A stretch of 64,000 nt of DNA from Nemopilema nomurai (Eukaryota > Cnidaria > Scyphozoa > Rhizostomeae > Rhizostomatidae): assembly GCA_003864495.1 (NCBI GenBank), contig ML133461.1, positions 953,613-1,017,612 of the forward strand, in the 5' to 3' direction. A program made the translations under genes and the position numbers. The notes beneath the pieces are model-generated. The model was not told where the DNA came from, did not search any database, and saw only the letters and a program-made list of their open reading frames with translations. This document shows, one piece after another, positions 14,201 through 26,518 of the stretch. Position 1 is the first letter of the stretch. Each line of letters begins with the position of its first letter.

Positions 14201-14627
14201 ATCAATTGTTTTTCTGTTTGGTGGATAGTTTCTTGAATTTTGTTAAGTATTAATTCGGTCTCTTTCACAATAATCGTTGTCATGGCAATCAGCCCTCCAC
14301 TTTCAGCTAGTGATTAATGAATCCGGCCGGCTGATTTGCTGCACGCGAACGAGATCTCCAGACATTTTATTTCTGTCTCTAAATTTGTCAAGATCATCCC
14401 CAATTGGGCAAACATTGGTTAGGGGATTTATCGAGGCCTTTTCACAATTCAAAACTATTTGCGTGCGAAGGCTTGCACAAGATGTGACTTATAACACCCG
14501 AAAGCACTTTTTCGCCATATCTGTCATGTATATAGCTAAATAATGTTTCATGTTAAACCAACATTCTTCACATTTTGAGACTTGTGATAACATCATAAGG
14601 GATATTTGGCTGATGTTGATGATGGTG
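8247..14627. other. No supported gene
   Basis: AT-rich; holds the palindrome at 12083, a three-fold GGACGAAATA-type repeat near 10740-10760 and a very AT-rich stretch at 12930-13090. Open frames of up to 110 codons show no family features. Confidence 0.6.
12083..12104. repeat. Perfect 22-bp palindrome
   Basis: GCCATAGAAAT is followed directly by its complement ATTTCTATGGC with no spacer. There is no gene nearby, so a regulatory role is not supported. Confidence 0.7.
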
Positions 14628-14734
14628 TTGATTACGTTGATTACGTTGATTACGTTGATTACGTTGATTACGTTGATTACGTTGATTACGTTGATTACGT
14701 TGATTACGTTGATTGCGTTGATTGCGTTGATTGC
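14628..14734. repeat. 9-bp microsatellite (TTGATTACG)n, about 12 copies
   Basis: Near-perfect TTGATTACG units, the last ones drifting to TTGATTGCG. Degenerate GATGATGTTGAT-type repeats continue to about 14968. Because the unit is a multiple of three with no stop, both strands show long artificial open frames here (Leu-Ile-Thr on +, Val-Ile-Asn on -). Confidence 0.95.
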
Positions 14735-14968
14735 TATTAACAATGATTTGATTCTGATTAAGGTGAAAATGCTTTTGCTGATGATGATGTTGGTGATAAT
14801 GTTTATTATATTAACTTTGTTGATTATGTTGATTATGTTGATTGATGATAGCAATGATTTGATGCTGATTAAAGTGAAAATGTTTTGGTTGATGATTTTG
14901 ATGGCTATGCTAATAACGATATTGATGACTATATGGTCCTGATGGTGATTTTGATGATAATGATGACC

Positions 14969-17900
14969 AATTTGTCAACCTAGAACCACTTCGGTTTATT
15001 TGAAAATCGCAACGCAAAGCAAAAATATGGCAAATTATTCATCTATAAACAGCTTAGTCAATGCATTGATTCCAGATGCTGCACCATTGAGTGGAAAATA
15101 TATTTTGTTATTGATTTAGGCAAAGATGTTTTGCCTCTCGTGATGCCTTCCATCTAAGGTACAAAACGCAACCTGCTTGGTTTACAAAAACGAAGTTGTT
15201 TTGCTGTAGAGACATTGAATGTCTTGTCAAACTATTTTCAATGTTCAGCTTCAACATTGTAAAGCTACAGGTAATCGAATTGACTTCTTGTGAGAAAATA
15301 TGAGCAGCTCGCCTGTACTAGAGACTCGACGTCATAATTCACCAGTGAGGTATATTTCGTTTTATGTCGATATTATTTTAATTTCTGGATCTGGGATGGA
15401 AGTGTCACCTTTGTCAAAAAGTCGATTGCATTAAAATGGTCCGAGGCTAGGGTTTAAGTTTCGAAATCTTTCTTACGGTGTATGCGTGATCAATTTTGTT
15501 TACATCTGCAGTTTACATTTCATCATCGTTCAATTACCCATTGCCTAGAAACAGGGCAAACCTTTAGCAATAAGTGAAGCCTTGTTTTATCCTGAATATT
15601 TCTAAAAAAATTCTCGTAACTTGAAAGCAGAGTTCAAAGTTCGTCAGTAAGAGAATGTAACTTTTTCTTGAGGCAATTTGTGATTCACAACAGCGTCTAA
15701 AATGCAAAAGATGACAGCTTAATAGCTGCAAAAAGTTCATCCGATTGGAAAATAAGAATTGACAAAAAGTATTTTGTTGGCGCCCTTTTTATGCGATATT
15801 ACTTGAAGGAACTAATTCTTACAGAGTCCTTAACTCCTTCCACTTGATTTTTCTCAGTAATAAAAAGCCATCCTCAATATTGTAGCCCAATTTAGTACCT
15901 AGTATCTGTGAAATTTAAGTAATACTGAACATTTATAAAATGATTTTTCATACTGCAGTGATATGTTTTATCGCCTTTTTCCTTCAAATTTTTTGTCATT
16001 GAAGCAATGTATTCTATAGATCTGTTGAAAAACCAATTTTTCCCCAAAGTGAACTTAACTAGAAATTTCCAATGCAGAGAGGATGACTCAACTTTGCAAA
16101 TAATTTCATGTGCACTCCTTTTTGTTCTACTTCGCTCCCGTTCGTTGAAGCGTAGTACCAAGTGCCCCAGGCCCTAGAGCTGCTCCATTTGAATTTTCTA
16201 TCGTTAAATGGGGAGACTCTATTCTTGTGTTTTATCACACAGTATACCTTTGTGTGATTTTGTCCCAGTGGCCACTCAGTAATCTGAAAACTTTTTCCCA
16301 CCGGTAATTGCCCTGTTTATGAAATGTCTGTCCTGTTATCTAACTTGGCATTATACGGTGTTATTTCACAACGATGCATAGCAACAATTACTGCAATGTA
16401 CTTTTTCGGATAATTTACGAAAGCTCTCTATTAATTCTAATTTTATCTTTTGTTTTGGAATTACCTCTTATAAAGCTGAAATTACGTCTGACGTCACCAA
16501 CAAATCACAGCCTGCTTGAGATTTCACTGTATTGCATGCCTTGGAATGCCTTGCTTGTTGTTATTCATACTGATGGTCCTCCATGTTCGTCACCAAATTA
16601 GCTATGGTTGCGTTCACCATTATTCCCAAGTAATCCATCATCAATAATGGCTCTATTTTTGTAGTCAAGACTCTTTGAATCGATGCTCATTACAACTATG
16701 TAAAGAAATTCCTAAAGTCTTGTGGGCATGTTTCAAGCATTTTGTCTGATATCATGTCCCATGTTTGAGGTATGACTCACAGTGCCCCATAGACCCTTGC
16801 ACTTTCTCGGACAACAAATTTAAATTGGGCTCGTTCTGATTTACCTAACTAGCCACACCTATGTTAAACTACCATAATCTCATTTCTGGTTTCTCAGTAT
16901 TTTCTCTAATCTCCTTTGCTTATATTTTCCTTTCCTTAGTGGATCTCCAGGAACTCCTGACTGTTCATGTTATCAGCAGCCGTAACTGTTGAACCCACGT
17001 GGCTTATGCATTTCCATTATCTTCTTCTCAGCATCATTTTAGAGTGACCTAATGCATACCTTTCTAGTGTCTAAAGAATTAGACATATCACTTCCAAGTC
17101 TGTTGGTCTCATTACGAAAAAGCGACACAACAATGAAAGCAGATTTGAGAAGCTCTTTTTGAACATAATTATACTTAATATCCAATCCTCTTTAATTTTC
17201 AATTGTCTATAATACGCAATTGCTTCGAACATTTCATTTCCCATTTTAATGTTATCTGTTGGCTCAAAATCACGTAGTTGGAGAGAAAAATGAAATCCCC
17301 TGAAAAGTGACAGCCAGATTCTTCACAAGAAAGTAAAGCTTTTACGTTAAAACTTACTTTCGTGAAACAGTCTTAAATAATCGTTTTTATTACAAAAATT
17401 CTTCAAATGGCCTCAAATGTGAAAAAATCTTTTTGCATCATATTTCGTGGTCTTTTGAGGGATCGTTTCAACTAGTTCATCACACTTTGGGGCTCTGTGT
17501 TTCCTTGCCGATTTGTCAGCTTTTGACGTTTCGACCGCCTCTTTTCCTATCATCAATAAAAATTCATGTTAACAGGTCCTTTTGCAATTTACATATCTCT
17601 CCTACTTGTTGCCTCATTATTGTATAGTATTTTATAATCTTTACTTTTAGTGCCACAATATGTTCTACCCCAGCACTGTAAATATTATTCCATAAAGGGC
17701 TAGCAACCTGCAAATAACCCTGCCATATTGGGCATATTTCCTAGTGACAATGCTTTTACTCCACAACAAGAACACATCAATGAAAAAAATTTCGCCAGAC
17801 AATTGATATTCATCCTAAGAATTAATTGCATAAATTTTTAATTACGTATTTTTTCGGAAATTGAAAGGCATTTTTGAATGTAGTCATAAGGTAAACAGAT

Positions 17901-20210
17901 TGCATTCAGTGTGAAAGAATCAAGAAGGATCATAAAGTTTCTGGGTTTGTATAGCTTTTTGGGCATACTTGATATTCCATTATTTGCTAACGTCAAAAAT
18001 TTGCCTTATTAAGGCATTTTGTTTGGAATTAGGTAACTCATTTTTTATAAAGAATGTTCAAGTCTATTTCACACAAAGGTATTTTACCACCATTGTCCCC
18101 CAATTTCGCCAAAAACAAAAAAGGAATGGGATTGGTTTTTGTCCTAGTTGTAGTGTGTGAATATAGGGCCCTGGTAAAAGTAGCCATGGAAAAATTAGAA
18201 ATCTTATTTGAAGAATAATGTTCTTATATTCAAACACTTGTCTGACCACGTCAGCCGTTTTAGCGAGTTCTTTTGTTTACAATATTTCTGTAAAATAACA
18301 CGAGAAGCTGATCAAAAATCTTGCATTGCTATTCAAGGGTGGTGAATGTAGGTTTTCTTGGTGAACTTTCTTAATCTGGAGAAGACTCTTATGCTTCATC
18401 ATTTTGCAAATGTACAAAGCTTAACACTGCATTCCAGACCAAAAGAGTTTATCAGTAATTATCATTTTATTTGTGAATAGCTTTTACTCTGACTATTATT
18501 TTATATAACGTCTACTAATTCAGCAGGGTGGATTGATTTTTATACGATAGTAATTCGGACAGAGCCACATTTTAGGACAACTATATAGTTCTATCTTAGT
18601 GCCCATAATCTGTATTACCCATGTTTAAATAGTCTTTTACGATTTTACAAACGTATATCATAGGCAACTACCAATGTATGTAGCTCGCATTCACCCTGCA
18701 AGACGATTTTCGGAGATTTTTTAGTCGCATCTTTTAACCAGTCACTCCAATCGCCTTTATTTGAATGCACTTAGGCCGTTCACACGAATAAAGTAAAAGG
18801 CGACTTTAGCATAAATGCGTAAGCATTGCTTAATTCCACACATTTAAGCAAATTCGAATTCTCCGGATCAGTTTCTTTAAAAGGGCATCTAAAATATGAA
18901 TCCCAATTAAAGAAATCTCTGACTATGCCTAAATTAACTTTTCGGTTTCCAAATGTGCCTAGTCAGTTGCATAATCATTGTGCATCTGGCCATGCGTTCT
19001 GCTCTAGTTCTTGGCTTTATTAAACTGGATCTTCTATCTGATACTTTGCCAAGTCACCATATCCTCGTGACAAATGTCTTTGGCTATCTCGCTTGTCTAG
19101 ACACTTCAGTGTTTATGCACTGTTTTATCAGTTTATTATCCAGCGGCGTCTTTAACGTTAAATGTAGCTCTTCGCAGATTTCTTTTGATGGATTTCTTGA
19201 TTAGCCTGCTTTCTTCCAAGGTCAGACTGGAAGTTGCTTATTGGCGACTTTGTATTTGTATGCAAAGTTCACCTCTTGTTTCCCCAGCAACAAACGATAA
19301 GAAAATATGGCAATATATCCCGAAGGGAAAATAAATCTGGCATCTGATGTACCATGTACTTAGTGTAACATTATCTTTTCTTGTAACTTTGTAATTGCCA
19401 TTTGTAAGTCGGCTTGGAAACAGAGTTTATTTCCGATGGTTTATATCGTTGACCCTGCAAAACGGCATATGCGTCTAATTGGGTTCAGGCATACCACTTT
19501 CTTAAAATGGTTGTTGATCATCTTAGATTTGTTTGAGAGATTGAAAACCTTCTTTGCCGGCTATGCAAAAAATTGCACGCGAAGCATAGAAATGATCGAA
19601 CATTTGCAAGCCCTTGTTCTCTAAATGACGAGAGCTTTAGAAACGTGACCTGGCTGTCCTCAATTTGGTAGTTGTAACAGACGTAATGCAATTTTAGCCG
19701 TTCTTTCCGACAATCGTCTGCTTCGTAGCACAGCAAATCGTATTAGCCAAAGAAACCGGCAAGCTCACGATTCACTGTATCTCTAAACAAGAGGTGCAGG
19801 GATTTCTAATGCCATGTCTGACCCATATTTACTATTAAAGGCTTCTCAGATTTGATATACATTTAATAGGCTGAGTGGGCGTGGAGCCAGAAGAGCGTAA
19901 CCCTTTTGAGCCATATGGTACAATCAATTTTCAGCGTGTTACTGCTTGCAATTTTGCTTCCCAGCAGACCTTCTTTGGTACTGCTTCCCATGAACATCCT
20001 CTGGCAGTAGACTTCTGCTCAGGTTTGTTTCCTTCGGACAAAAACGAAGACAGCGAAGCCATTTTCTTCAGTAGACGGATTCTGAGCTTTTTACGCCGTC
20101 ATTAAAAACTGGTGGTTCGTTTAAGGTAGTTTTAGTACAATGCATAGCGAAAATTACCCTAGGCCTGGAAGTAGACATTAAGGCATTATCCGCACGAAGT
20201 TGCTGTTCAA
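14969..20210. other. No supported gene
   Basis: Open frames are short and unrecognised. The most protein-like is a minus-strand frame at 16059-16301, with several Trp and Lys residues and no stop for 80 codons, but I cannot assign it or find splice partners. Confidence 0.55.
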
Positions 20211-20619
20211 TACACGCTTTTTTATAAGGAACCTACCACAAGGCCTAGTTCCAAAAGTTCCTTATCCGTAGACCTCAAATCATCAGATTTCAGTAACAAA
20301 AGTTCCTAAAAAGTTTCTTAATTTTCACTGCACATCAATAAGCCGTAACACTTAATAGAGAGAGGGGCGAGATAGAATATGCGAAAACTACTCGACAAAG
20401 CACTTGACACACGAATAGCAAACAATCTATGCGAGTATTGGCTGCAAATGAATGGAACGGGCTTTTTAGCTCTTGATGCTTGCAGTTATTAAAAAATTTC
20501 TAAATGAAAAGTTCCTTAGGGATTTCGTTCTTAGTAGTATAAGTTCTTTATATATTTCGGCCTTCTACATGTTATATATTTCGGTTCCTTATAAAGTGAT
20601 TCCTTATAAGAAAGCGTGT
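20211..20619. mobile_element. TA-flanked MITE, copy 1 (409 bp)
   Basis: The ends are inverted: TACACGCTTTTTTATAAGGA at 20211 and TTCCTTATAAGAAAGCGTGTA at the right, with TA at both outer edges as in Tc1/mariner-type insertions. Internal motifs such as AAAAGTTCCTTA and AAAAAGTTTCTTA recur in mirrored orientation. There is no open frame of note. It is related to the element at 22474-22925. Confidence 0.65.
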
Positions 20620-22473
20620 ACCTCTGCATTTGACCTATAAGCTTTCACTCTGATGCTAGAAAATTCCCCCTGACCTCCCAAAAACTGACCCAACATCCTT
20701 GGTGTAAGTGTTAGACCGAAATGAGCGCTTAAATGGTGTGAGATAGCCATACTTGTAACTAAAGGAAGTTCGTAACCAACATTATCGAGCAATTTAAGTT
20801 GTGAAAAGCAAGACAAATGATACAAATGAGATGCGAAAGAAGTCATGTCTTCACACGCCTTCTAGGCAGATCCTGTTCTTGGATCAAATTGTGGTTTCCA
20901 GAAATTGTGGTTATTTTGCTAATTGATAAATAGACATTCGCAAATTAACTTCATTGACTATCGAGGCTATATTATTGTGTCAATTATTGTATTGAATAAT
21001 TTAATTATATCATTGAATAATATTATTCTATCATTGAATAATGATATAATTAATACTTTAAAGAATATTAATTTAAGAAATGCATAATTTGATTTTGTAT
21101 CAAGTGTCTCTGTTCACATGAATTAAATATACTTCTTTTGAAAGTCTGCTTCATACAACACAAAGATGTCAGCAAGCAAAACTTCCTGTCATGCATGCAA
21201 CTTTAAGCAAAAGCAACCTACAACAATTTGGAGTCTTTGTATGTTTTCAAATTGTTTACATTTTTGGAAGTTGTTTTAAACTGTCTTAACAACCCAAATG
21301 ATCGCAACTTTGATATATTTTTTCCACATCCTGTTTTCTTGGTCTGGCATTCTTTCCAAGGGTGTGGCCGGTGCGAGAATGATCCAACATTCACACAAGC
21401 TACAAAGAAAAGATCTATAATGTCGTTAAGATGTTGGAGTATCCAGCATGCAAAAATATTTTCCTTTTCTTCCACTCCATATCCTCTTTCTAGCCAATGC
21501 GATGAAAGATTGCATGTTTGCTGCACTTTTAGATAAGCGCATTTCCAAAACATTCCATCTGTTTTGATAACAGTATACTATCAAATAAAGTCATCATTTC
21601 CTGGTTACATCCATCCTTTTGTATACATCTAATTTTGCATTCTGATGTCCAATGATCATTGCCTTTTTTATTTTCTTATGTTATTATAGAGACTAGCTGG
21701 TATTCTAGCACTCACTTCCTTCCGCTTTTATGGTAAGTCCTTGCCACCCAGTGATAAATATAGAAGGCCAAAATATTTATCTCACGCAGAAATACTTGTA
21801 CGCTTGCGCGTTCCTTCGCTTTCCGATCATATTTCCTAATCCTATCGCGTCTTTTCTCTTGTTTATGTTGTTGCCCTGCAAAACTCAGGCCCCTGCTAGC
21901 ACAGTGCTTCTCATTTCAAAGCAGTGCAGTGCCTTTCAAATCGATTCATATACCTTTCTGTTTCTCAGTATTGCTTTCACTTATTGACATCGGCATTAAG
22001 GGTATAGGAAGCATTCCCGGTTGCTGCATGGTAATACCTTTGTCACCGCACACTTTGAATTTTTTACTTCCTTTTCAAATCGAATCTTTATGAAAATATG
22101 GATCATTTAGGCCCTATTCAATTTGTGCTATGTATGCTATCGTAAAGGGTGAAATTCGCGGGATTCTTTCGAAGCCTGCAAAATTGTATAGATGACAGTT
22201 CTAATCAATCTCATTATACGATACCGTTGCATCTCAGCGCGACCTAGGTCCAGCGAAAAAGTCCAATGCGAAGCGCTGTATCTAAAACCTGGTCTTCATG
22301 TTGTCGTATGCGACGAGGACGCGAAGAGGATGCGGTGGAGGCGCCTTCTATGATTTTGAAATACGTGTTTTAGCACACACCGCTACGACAGTTATGCTTT
22401 TTTATGTTTAACTCTTTTATCGACGCCTTCGCATCCCCGCAACATCCCCGCTTCCTGTGATATATTAGGGACT
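20620..22473. other. No supported gene
   Basis: Contains the AT-rich repeat cluster near 21 kb. Overlapping open frames on both strands at 21218-21553 (about 100 codons each) cannot both be coding, and neither is recognisable. Confidence 0.55.
20998..21058. repeat. AT-rich inverted and direct repeat cluster
   Basis: ATTGAATAAT occurs three times, with ATTATATCATTGAATAAT and the complementary ATTGAATAATGATATAATT able to pair. Simple low-complexity DNA. Confidence 0.5.
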
Positions 22474-22925
22474 TACGCGTTTTTTCCTATAAGAAATCTA
22501 GCTTGGATTCTAATAGTAAAAGTTTCTTAAAAGTTTTTCATTTTTAGATAAGCATTTAACATCAAATTTTGCGCCTTCCCCTCCCATATTAATTGTATTA
22601 AAGTTTATAACACAACAGTAAGATTTGATATCGTATCTCTTGTTCATTATTCTTCTGGAAACAGGGGTACTTTTTATCGAGACATCCTGTAGGGTATGCT
22701 TAAATTGTTGTAATACGGGAACAGCCTATAAAAGCCATTAGGCCCAAGAATAAACGTCTATTATTGAGCAAAATCATGTCTACTCCATTCATGTCATTTA
22801 ATCTTATATAGTCTTACTTATTTGGAATTTCTTAAAAATATTGATTTGGTTCTAAAAGTTTCTTAGATTCTTGGGGCTCTAGTACTAGGTTTCGTATAAA
22901 CCGGTTTCTTATAAAAAAACGTGTA
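22474..22925. mobile_element. TA-flanked MITE, copy 2 (452 bp)
   Basis: Left end TACGCGTTTTTTCCTATAAG; right end GGTTTCTTATAAAAAAACGTGTA in inverted orientation, again edged by TA. It shares the AAAAGTTTCTTA-type internal motifs and end sequence with the element at 20211-20619, so the two are diverged members of one family about 1.9 kb apart. Confidence 0.6.
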
Positions 22926-25394
22926 TTTTTTATATGGGAGCATGTTTCTGGTTCACCGTCGTTTGACAGGGATGCAACTTTCGTTCAATACATTGCAGGC
23001 AAGCCTCGAAATCCATATCAAAGTGGCTGCCGCAAATCAAATGAAAGTGTTCCGTGTCTTAAAACTGTCTTGCCTTTTCCTAATTTTTGAGGATCCTTTC
23101 TTTAGAAATATCATTGCTTCTTTGAATTGCCTCTGTTACCCTGGAACATTTATTATTATCCTAACATGCTTAAGCCTTCATGTGCAGTTTTTGCCACGGC
23201 TTTGGTAACTCCTTCGCCCTTAACGTGTTCATACGCTGCGCCTCTGTAGCTGCGCCTTCGTCGCGGTGATCTTCTCAACGCGATGTGCCACCCACACACG
23301 ACTCGTCGTAGACGATCGAGCGGCTTAGTAAAATTGAATTGGATGGAAAGCCACCACGGCGTTATTGTAAACTATCCGGTGTGTTTTCTTCATTGTGTTC
23401 CTACTCTGCTTTGTATTTGATATAAAGAGTATTTCTCCTCTACTTTCCTCATTAATAATTGAAGAAACAAGCGCTTTCTGATGCGGTTTTGTTTCTCGTC
23501 CTCAGGGAACTGCCAAAGAATTTCGTATTGATCACAACTATTCGACGGAGCTGCCATAGTTGTTACCAAGAACAGATGCAAGGGTTGTGCAGTCGACGAG
23601 TGACTGGCCTGAAATTGTTTGTCGAAAGGGAGCCAAGCTCACAGAATTTTATTGATTTGAATTTACCAATCCCTCATCATTTATTCATCTATATCTTGAT
23701 TGCAAAGTGCTATCGCGGTTATGCGTTGTAAGGTGTCTGGCAAATGATAGTTGATGCGTGTGGAATATTGCAAAGTCTCGTGTGTATTTCGAATGCTAAC
23801 CGGAAAGCAGGAGTCAAGTGTATCGTTTCGTGGTCGCACCAAACAGTAGTAAAAAAGGATTTTCAATCGGAACAGACGCCGAGGATTAACAGCTGGCACA
23901 GGAAATCGGTGAGTAGCCTTTCAGCTAAATTCGTTGCCTTTTCCAAGTGTTCTATCATTGAATACGCTTCTGTTTAAAGCATACGCTCGTCCTTATTATC
24001 GGGAAAATGTGCATTTTTTGGCTACCCGCTCCTGGAAAGGGGAAAAGAAGCTCCGCATAATTGCAAATTTCTAACTGATTTGCGTATCTGTTTCTGATTA
24101 AGAAATCACAACAACACTGATATTAAGCAATATTATGCTCATTCATAATGCGAGAAAAATGAATTTAATTTTCACCGATTACTGCCACGTTAGGTAACGC
24201 TTAATTACCGAATTGCAAAGAAACTGTTATCAGATTTGATCCCTGCTCTCTATTGAACTGGAGCAAATTCCTCATGCGACTTTATCGTTTAGCCCCAAAG
24301 GTTTCAGGCGTTCTGATTTCGTTGCACAAATTAGTACGGTCTGCCAACCCGCGATAAGCGAGAATAAGATTTGTATCGGATAGCAAAGTTTGAGCTTTTC
24401 CGAATGGACCTATGGTCAGGACAATCAAATCAACAGCTTTCCTAAACTACCAAGCCCTTGTGGGACTCTGAAAAGCAAGAGTTACCCCACTGCACAACCC
24501 CTGTAGGTGGTCAGTCCCGGGTGCTTCAACTTTCCAATGTACCTTCTTGCAAGGTCGCAGGTCGGTTTTCACCTGTCATCTTATTCCTGGAGCATTTTCC
24601 AGCGCTTCTTGAGAAATGCCTAGCAAGTCGCCCTGCTCTAAGTTTCGTTTCTTCCCGACACCCAGAAGACTACAAGCTCATCCCGTATCGTCTTTCTAAC
24701 GATTGCATTTTTGTTTCTCAGTAGTGATTGGGAATGCCTTGAGATTTAGCTTAGGTATCATTTTGGGTCGTTTTTGAAAGATAAGATCACTTAGCGTTTC
24801 AAATAAGATGCATGTCAACCGACAAGGTGAAGTGAAACCACTTGTAACTGATTGATATATTTACTGATAAAATCATATGCAAAACTGTTCAAGAAAGAGG
24901 TTGAAGTTGGCGCGTGCCATCCATGCCTTTAAGAGTGCATTTACGATGCCTTGCTGTAAAGTGACAAACTTTATACGAGCCTTGGTGCCTTTCGCGTTGT
25001 GGCTCAAGTGATGCAGCCTATCAAATTCTATTAAAATGTATCGCAAGTTGTCCGATAGAGCAAACAGTTTCCATTTCAATCGCAGCCAACTCTAGCCAGC
25101 AGCCTTCCCCTTATTATCGTATCCCATTGTTACAAATAGGTTTGGGTAGTGAAGGATGACTGACTAAGTGGTAAATACCCTCAAATCTCCGTGAACCTCT
25201 CGGGACGTTGGCAATGCGATTTCTTATTTCCACTCAGAACTTGCAACTGTTTTGTGGGATCCCCATGCGAGGAGAGCGTCACCTTTTCTTCCCCGATGTT
25301 CACTACAACTGCCTCTGAAATCCAAAGTGACTTGTCGATGAAACTATTGTTGCAGCTCCAAACAGATTCCTGAGCCATTTTCATAAAGGAAATG
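22926..25394. other. No supported gene
   Basis: Several frames of 60-95 codons (for example 22921-23208, 23459-23731, 24458-24724 on +) lack recognisable domains. Slightly higher GC around 23.2-23.3 kb. Nothing further supported. Confidence 0.55.
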
Positions 25395-25535
25395 GTGAAA
25401 CCCGCGCCTTGTCTGATTCAAACGCGCGCCGTTGTGATGATATTGGCTTCAGTGCACTGCCTTCACACGTCCTTCTTCCCTCCGCGCGGTTTTCGCGAAA
25501 AGCCTCTTGTTGGCAGTTATTCTCGCCCGCTCCTC
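25395..25535. promoter_or_regulatory. Local GC/CpG-rich patch upstream of the cadherin gene
   Basis: CGCGCGCCG, CCGCGCGG and TTTTCGCGAAAA cluster here, unlike the AT-rich surroundings. It lies about 0.9-1.1 kb before the cadherin start codon. It may mark an unmethylated promoter-proximal region, or be part of an old repeat. Confidence 0.3.
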
Positions 25536-25840
25536 TGAGCAACATTAGGTGGTCATAAATATCGAATGCTAGTCAGTAGATTCATTGTTATTATAAGCGA
25601 TTGACGCTTTCAAGTGCCTACTCTTGAGACTAGTTTGAATTTGTGCCATGGCAATGCTTTTCAGTCGTGGCAGACTAATGATATTAAACAGCATGTCAAC
25701 CAACCGCAAAAAGTGATAGTCAGAACTTCTCTGCCTTCTATAAGAAATGATTATTTACATGCTCAAGCTCTAGTGAAGGTTTGATTGATAAACTTACTAG
25801 GGGCTTAAGCATCTCTGCTTGTGTTTTGGCCATGTACGGT

Positions 25841-25934
25841 CCTGCTTCCCCCCTGCTTCCCCCTTGCTCCCCCCTTGCTTCACCCTTGCTTCACCCTTGC
25901 TTCACCCTTGCTTCACCCTTGCTTCACCCTGCTT
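25841..25934. repeat. 11-bp minisatellite (TTGCTTCACCC)n
   Basis: About five clean TTGCTTCACCC units (25874-25930), preceded by shorter variant CCTGCTTCCCCC units. Pyrimidine-rich on the + strand; about 0.5 kb upstream of the cadherin start codon. Confidence 0.9.
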
Positions 25935-26067
25935 GTTTTAATCCAATAAATGGTTACAAAACGGAACCAAATTTTCATATTGATCTCAGATACGTATTAC
26001 GTATTGTCGTAGCAAAAGTTGGAACCATTTTGGTCTCTTTTAAGCCCTACGCTTCCCGCCTGTACTC

Positions 26068-26077
26068 TATATAAAAG
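26068..26077 (+). promoter_or_regulatory. Candidate TATA box for the cadherin gene
   Basis: TATATAAAAG followed by GG, a strong TATA consensus, 390 bases before the cadherin ATG. A start about 30 bases downstream would give a 5' UTR of roughly 350 nt if no upstream intron exists. No transcript data; the AT-rich background makes chance matches possible. Confidence 0.35.
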
Positions 26078-26457
26078 GGTCATTCACTCCTAGTGCACTT
26101 CTAGTTCTGCTATTATGTCACAATATAACACTTCCCTTGGTTATAGTAGATCACAGCCAGCTTTTACTAGGTAGAATCAACTTTTATTGCTTTAAATACA
26201 AATAACGATTTATCAAGGAAGTTTGCAAGAAAAACGGAAGTTTCCTGTTTGGGCAGGATCCTGGGTATTAAATTTCAGTACCAAATATTTGTGTTCATAA
26301 TGAACTACAATGAGGAAATCATTTTTCTGTCGCGCCTTTTCCTGGTGGGTGTATCGTTTACTACTGCAAACAGTTTCTCGTTCCTCTAAAGTATTTCGTG
26401 TATTTACTTACACTGAGTTCTTCACGAAAATACTATTAAATTGCAGAGTTGGTCAAG

Positions 26458-26518
26458 ATGAATTTACCTATCTCAACAGCAGTCATTCTGGTCTTTGCTT
26501 TGGCGAACATATGTCAAG
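26458..26518 (+). CDS. Cadherin exon 1: start codon and signal peptide
   Basis: The ATG at 26458 opens a 20-residue peptide beginning MNLPISTAVILVFALANICQ, with the hydrophobic core and small residues of a secretory signal. The exon ends CAAG|GTACGT in phase 1. It joins exactly to the phase-1 acceptor at 31230, completing an Ala codon, and gives cleavage roughly after residue 21, just before the first cadherin repeat. The match of phase and function across a 4.7-kb intron is the main support for this exon. A TATA box lies about 390 bases upstream. Confidence 0.75.

Noticed and set aside
14489..14942. Opposed open frames of 121 and 130 codons
   Set aside because: Both arise from the 9-bp microsatellite; the composition is purely repeat-driven.
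15892..16301. Protein-like minus-strand frames
   Set aside because: Two overlapping frames, no known motif, no splice partner or start context.
21218..21553. Open frames of about 100 codons on both strands
   Set aside because: Mutually exclusive, unrecognised, and in repeat-flanked intergenic DNA.
22280..22450. GC-rich partial inverted repeat around GCGAAGAGGATGCGG
   Set aside because: Pairing is patchy and no ends or duplication can be defined.
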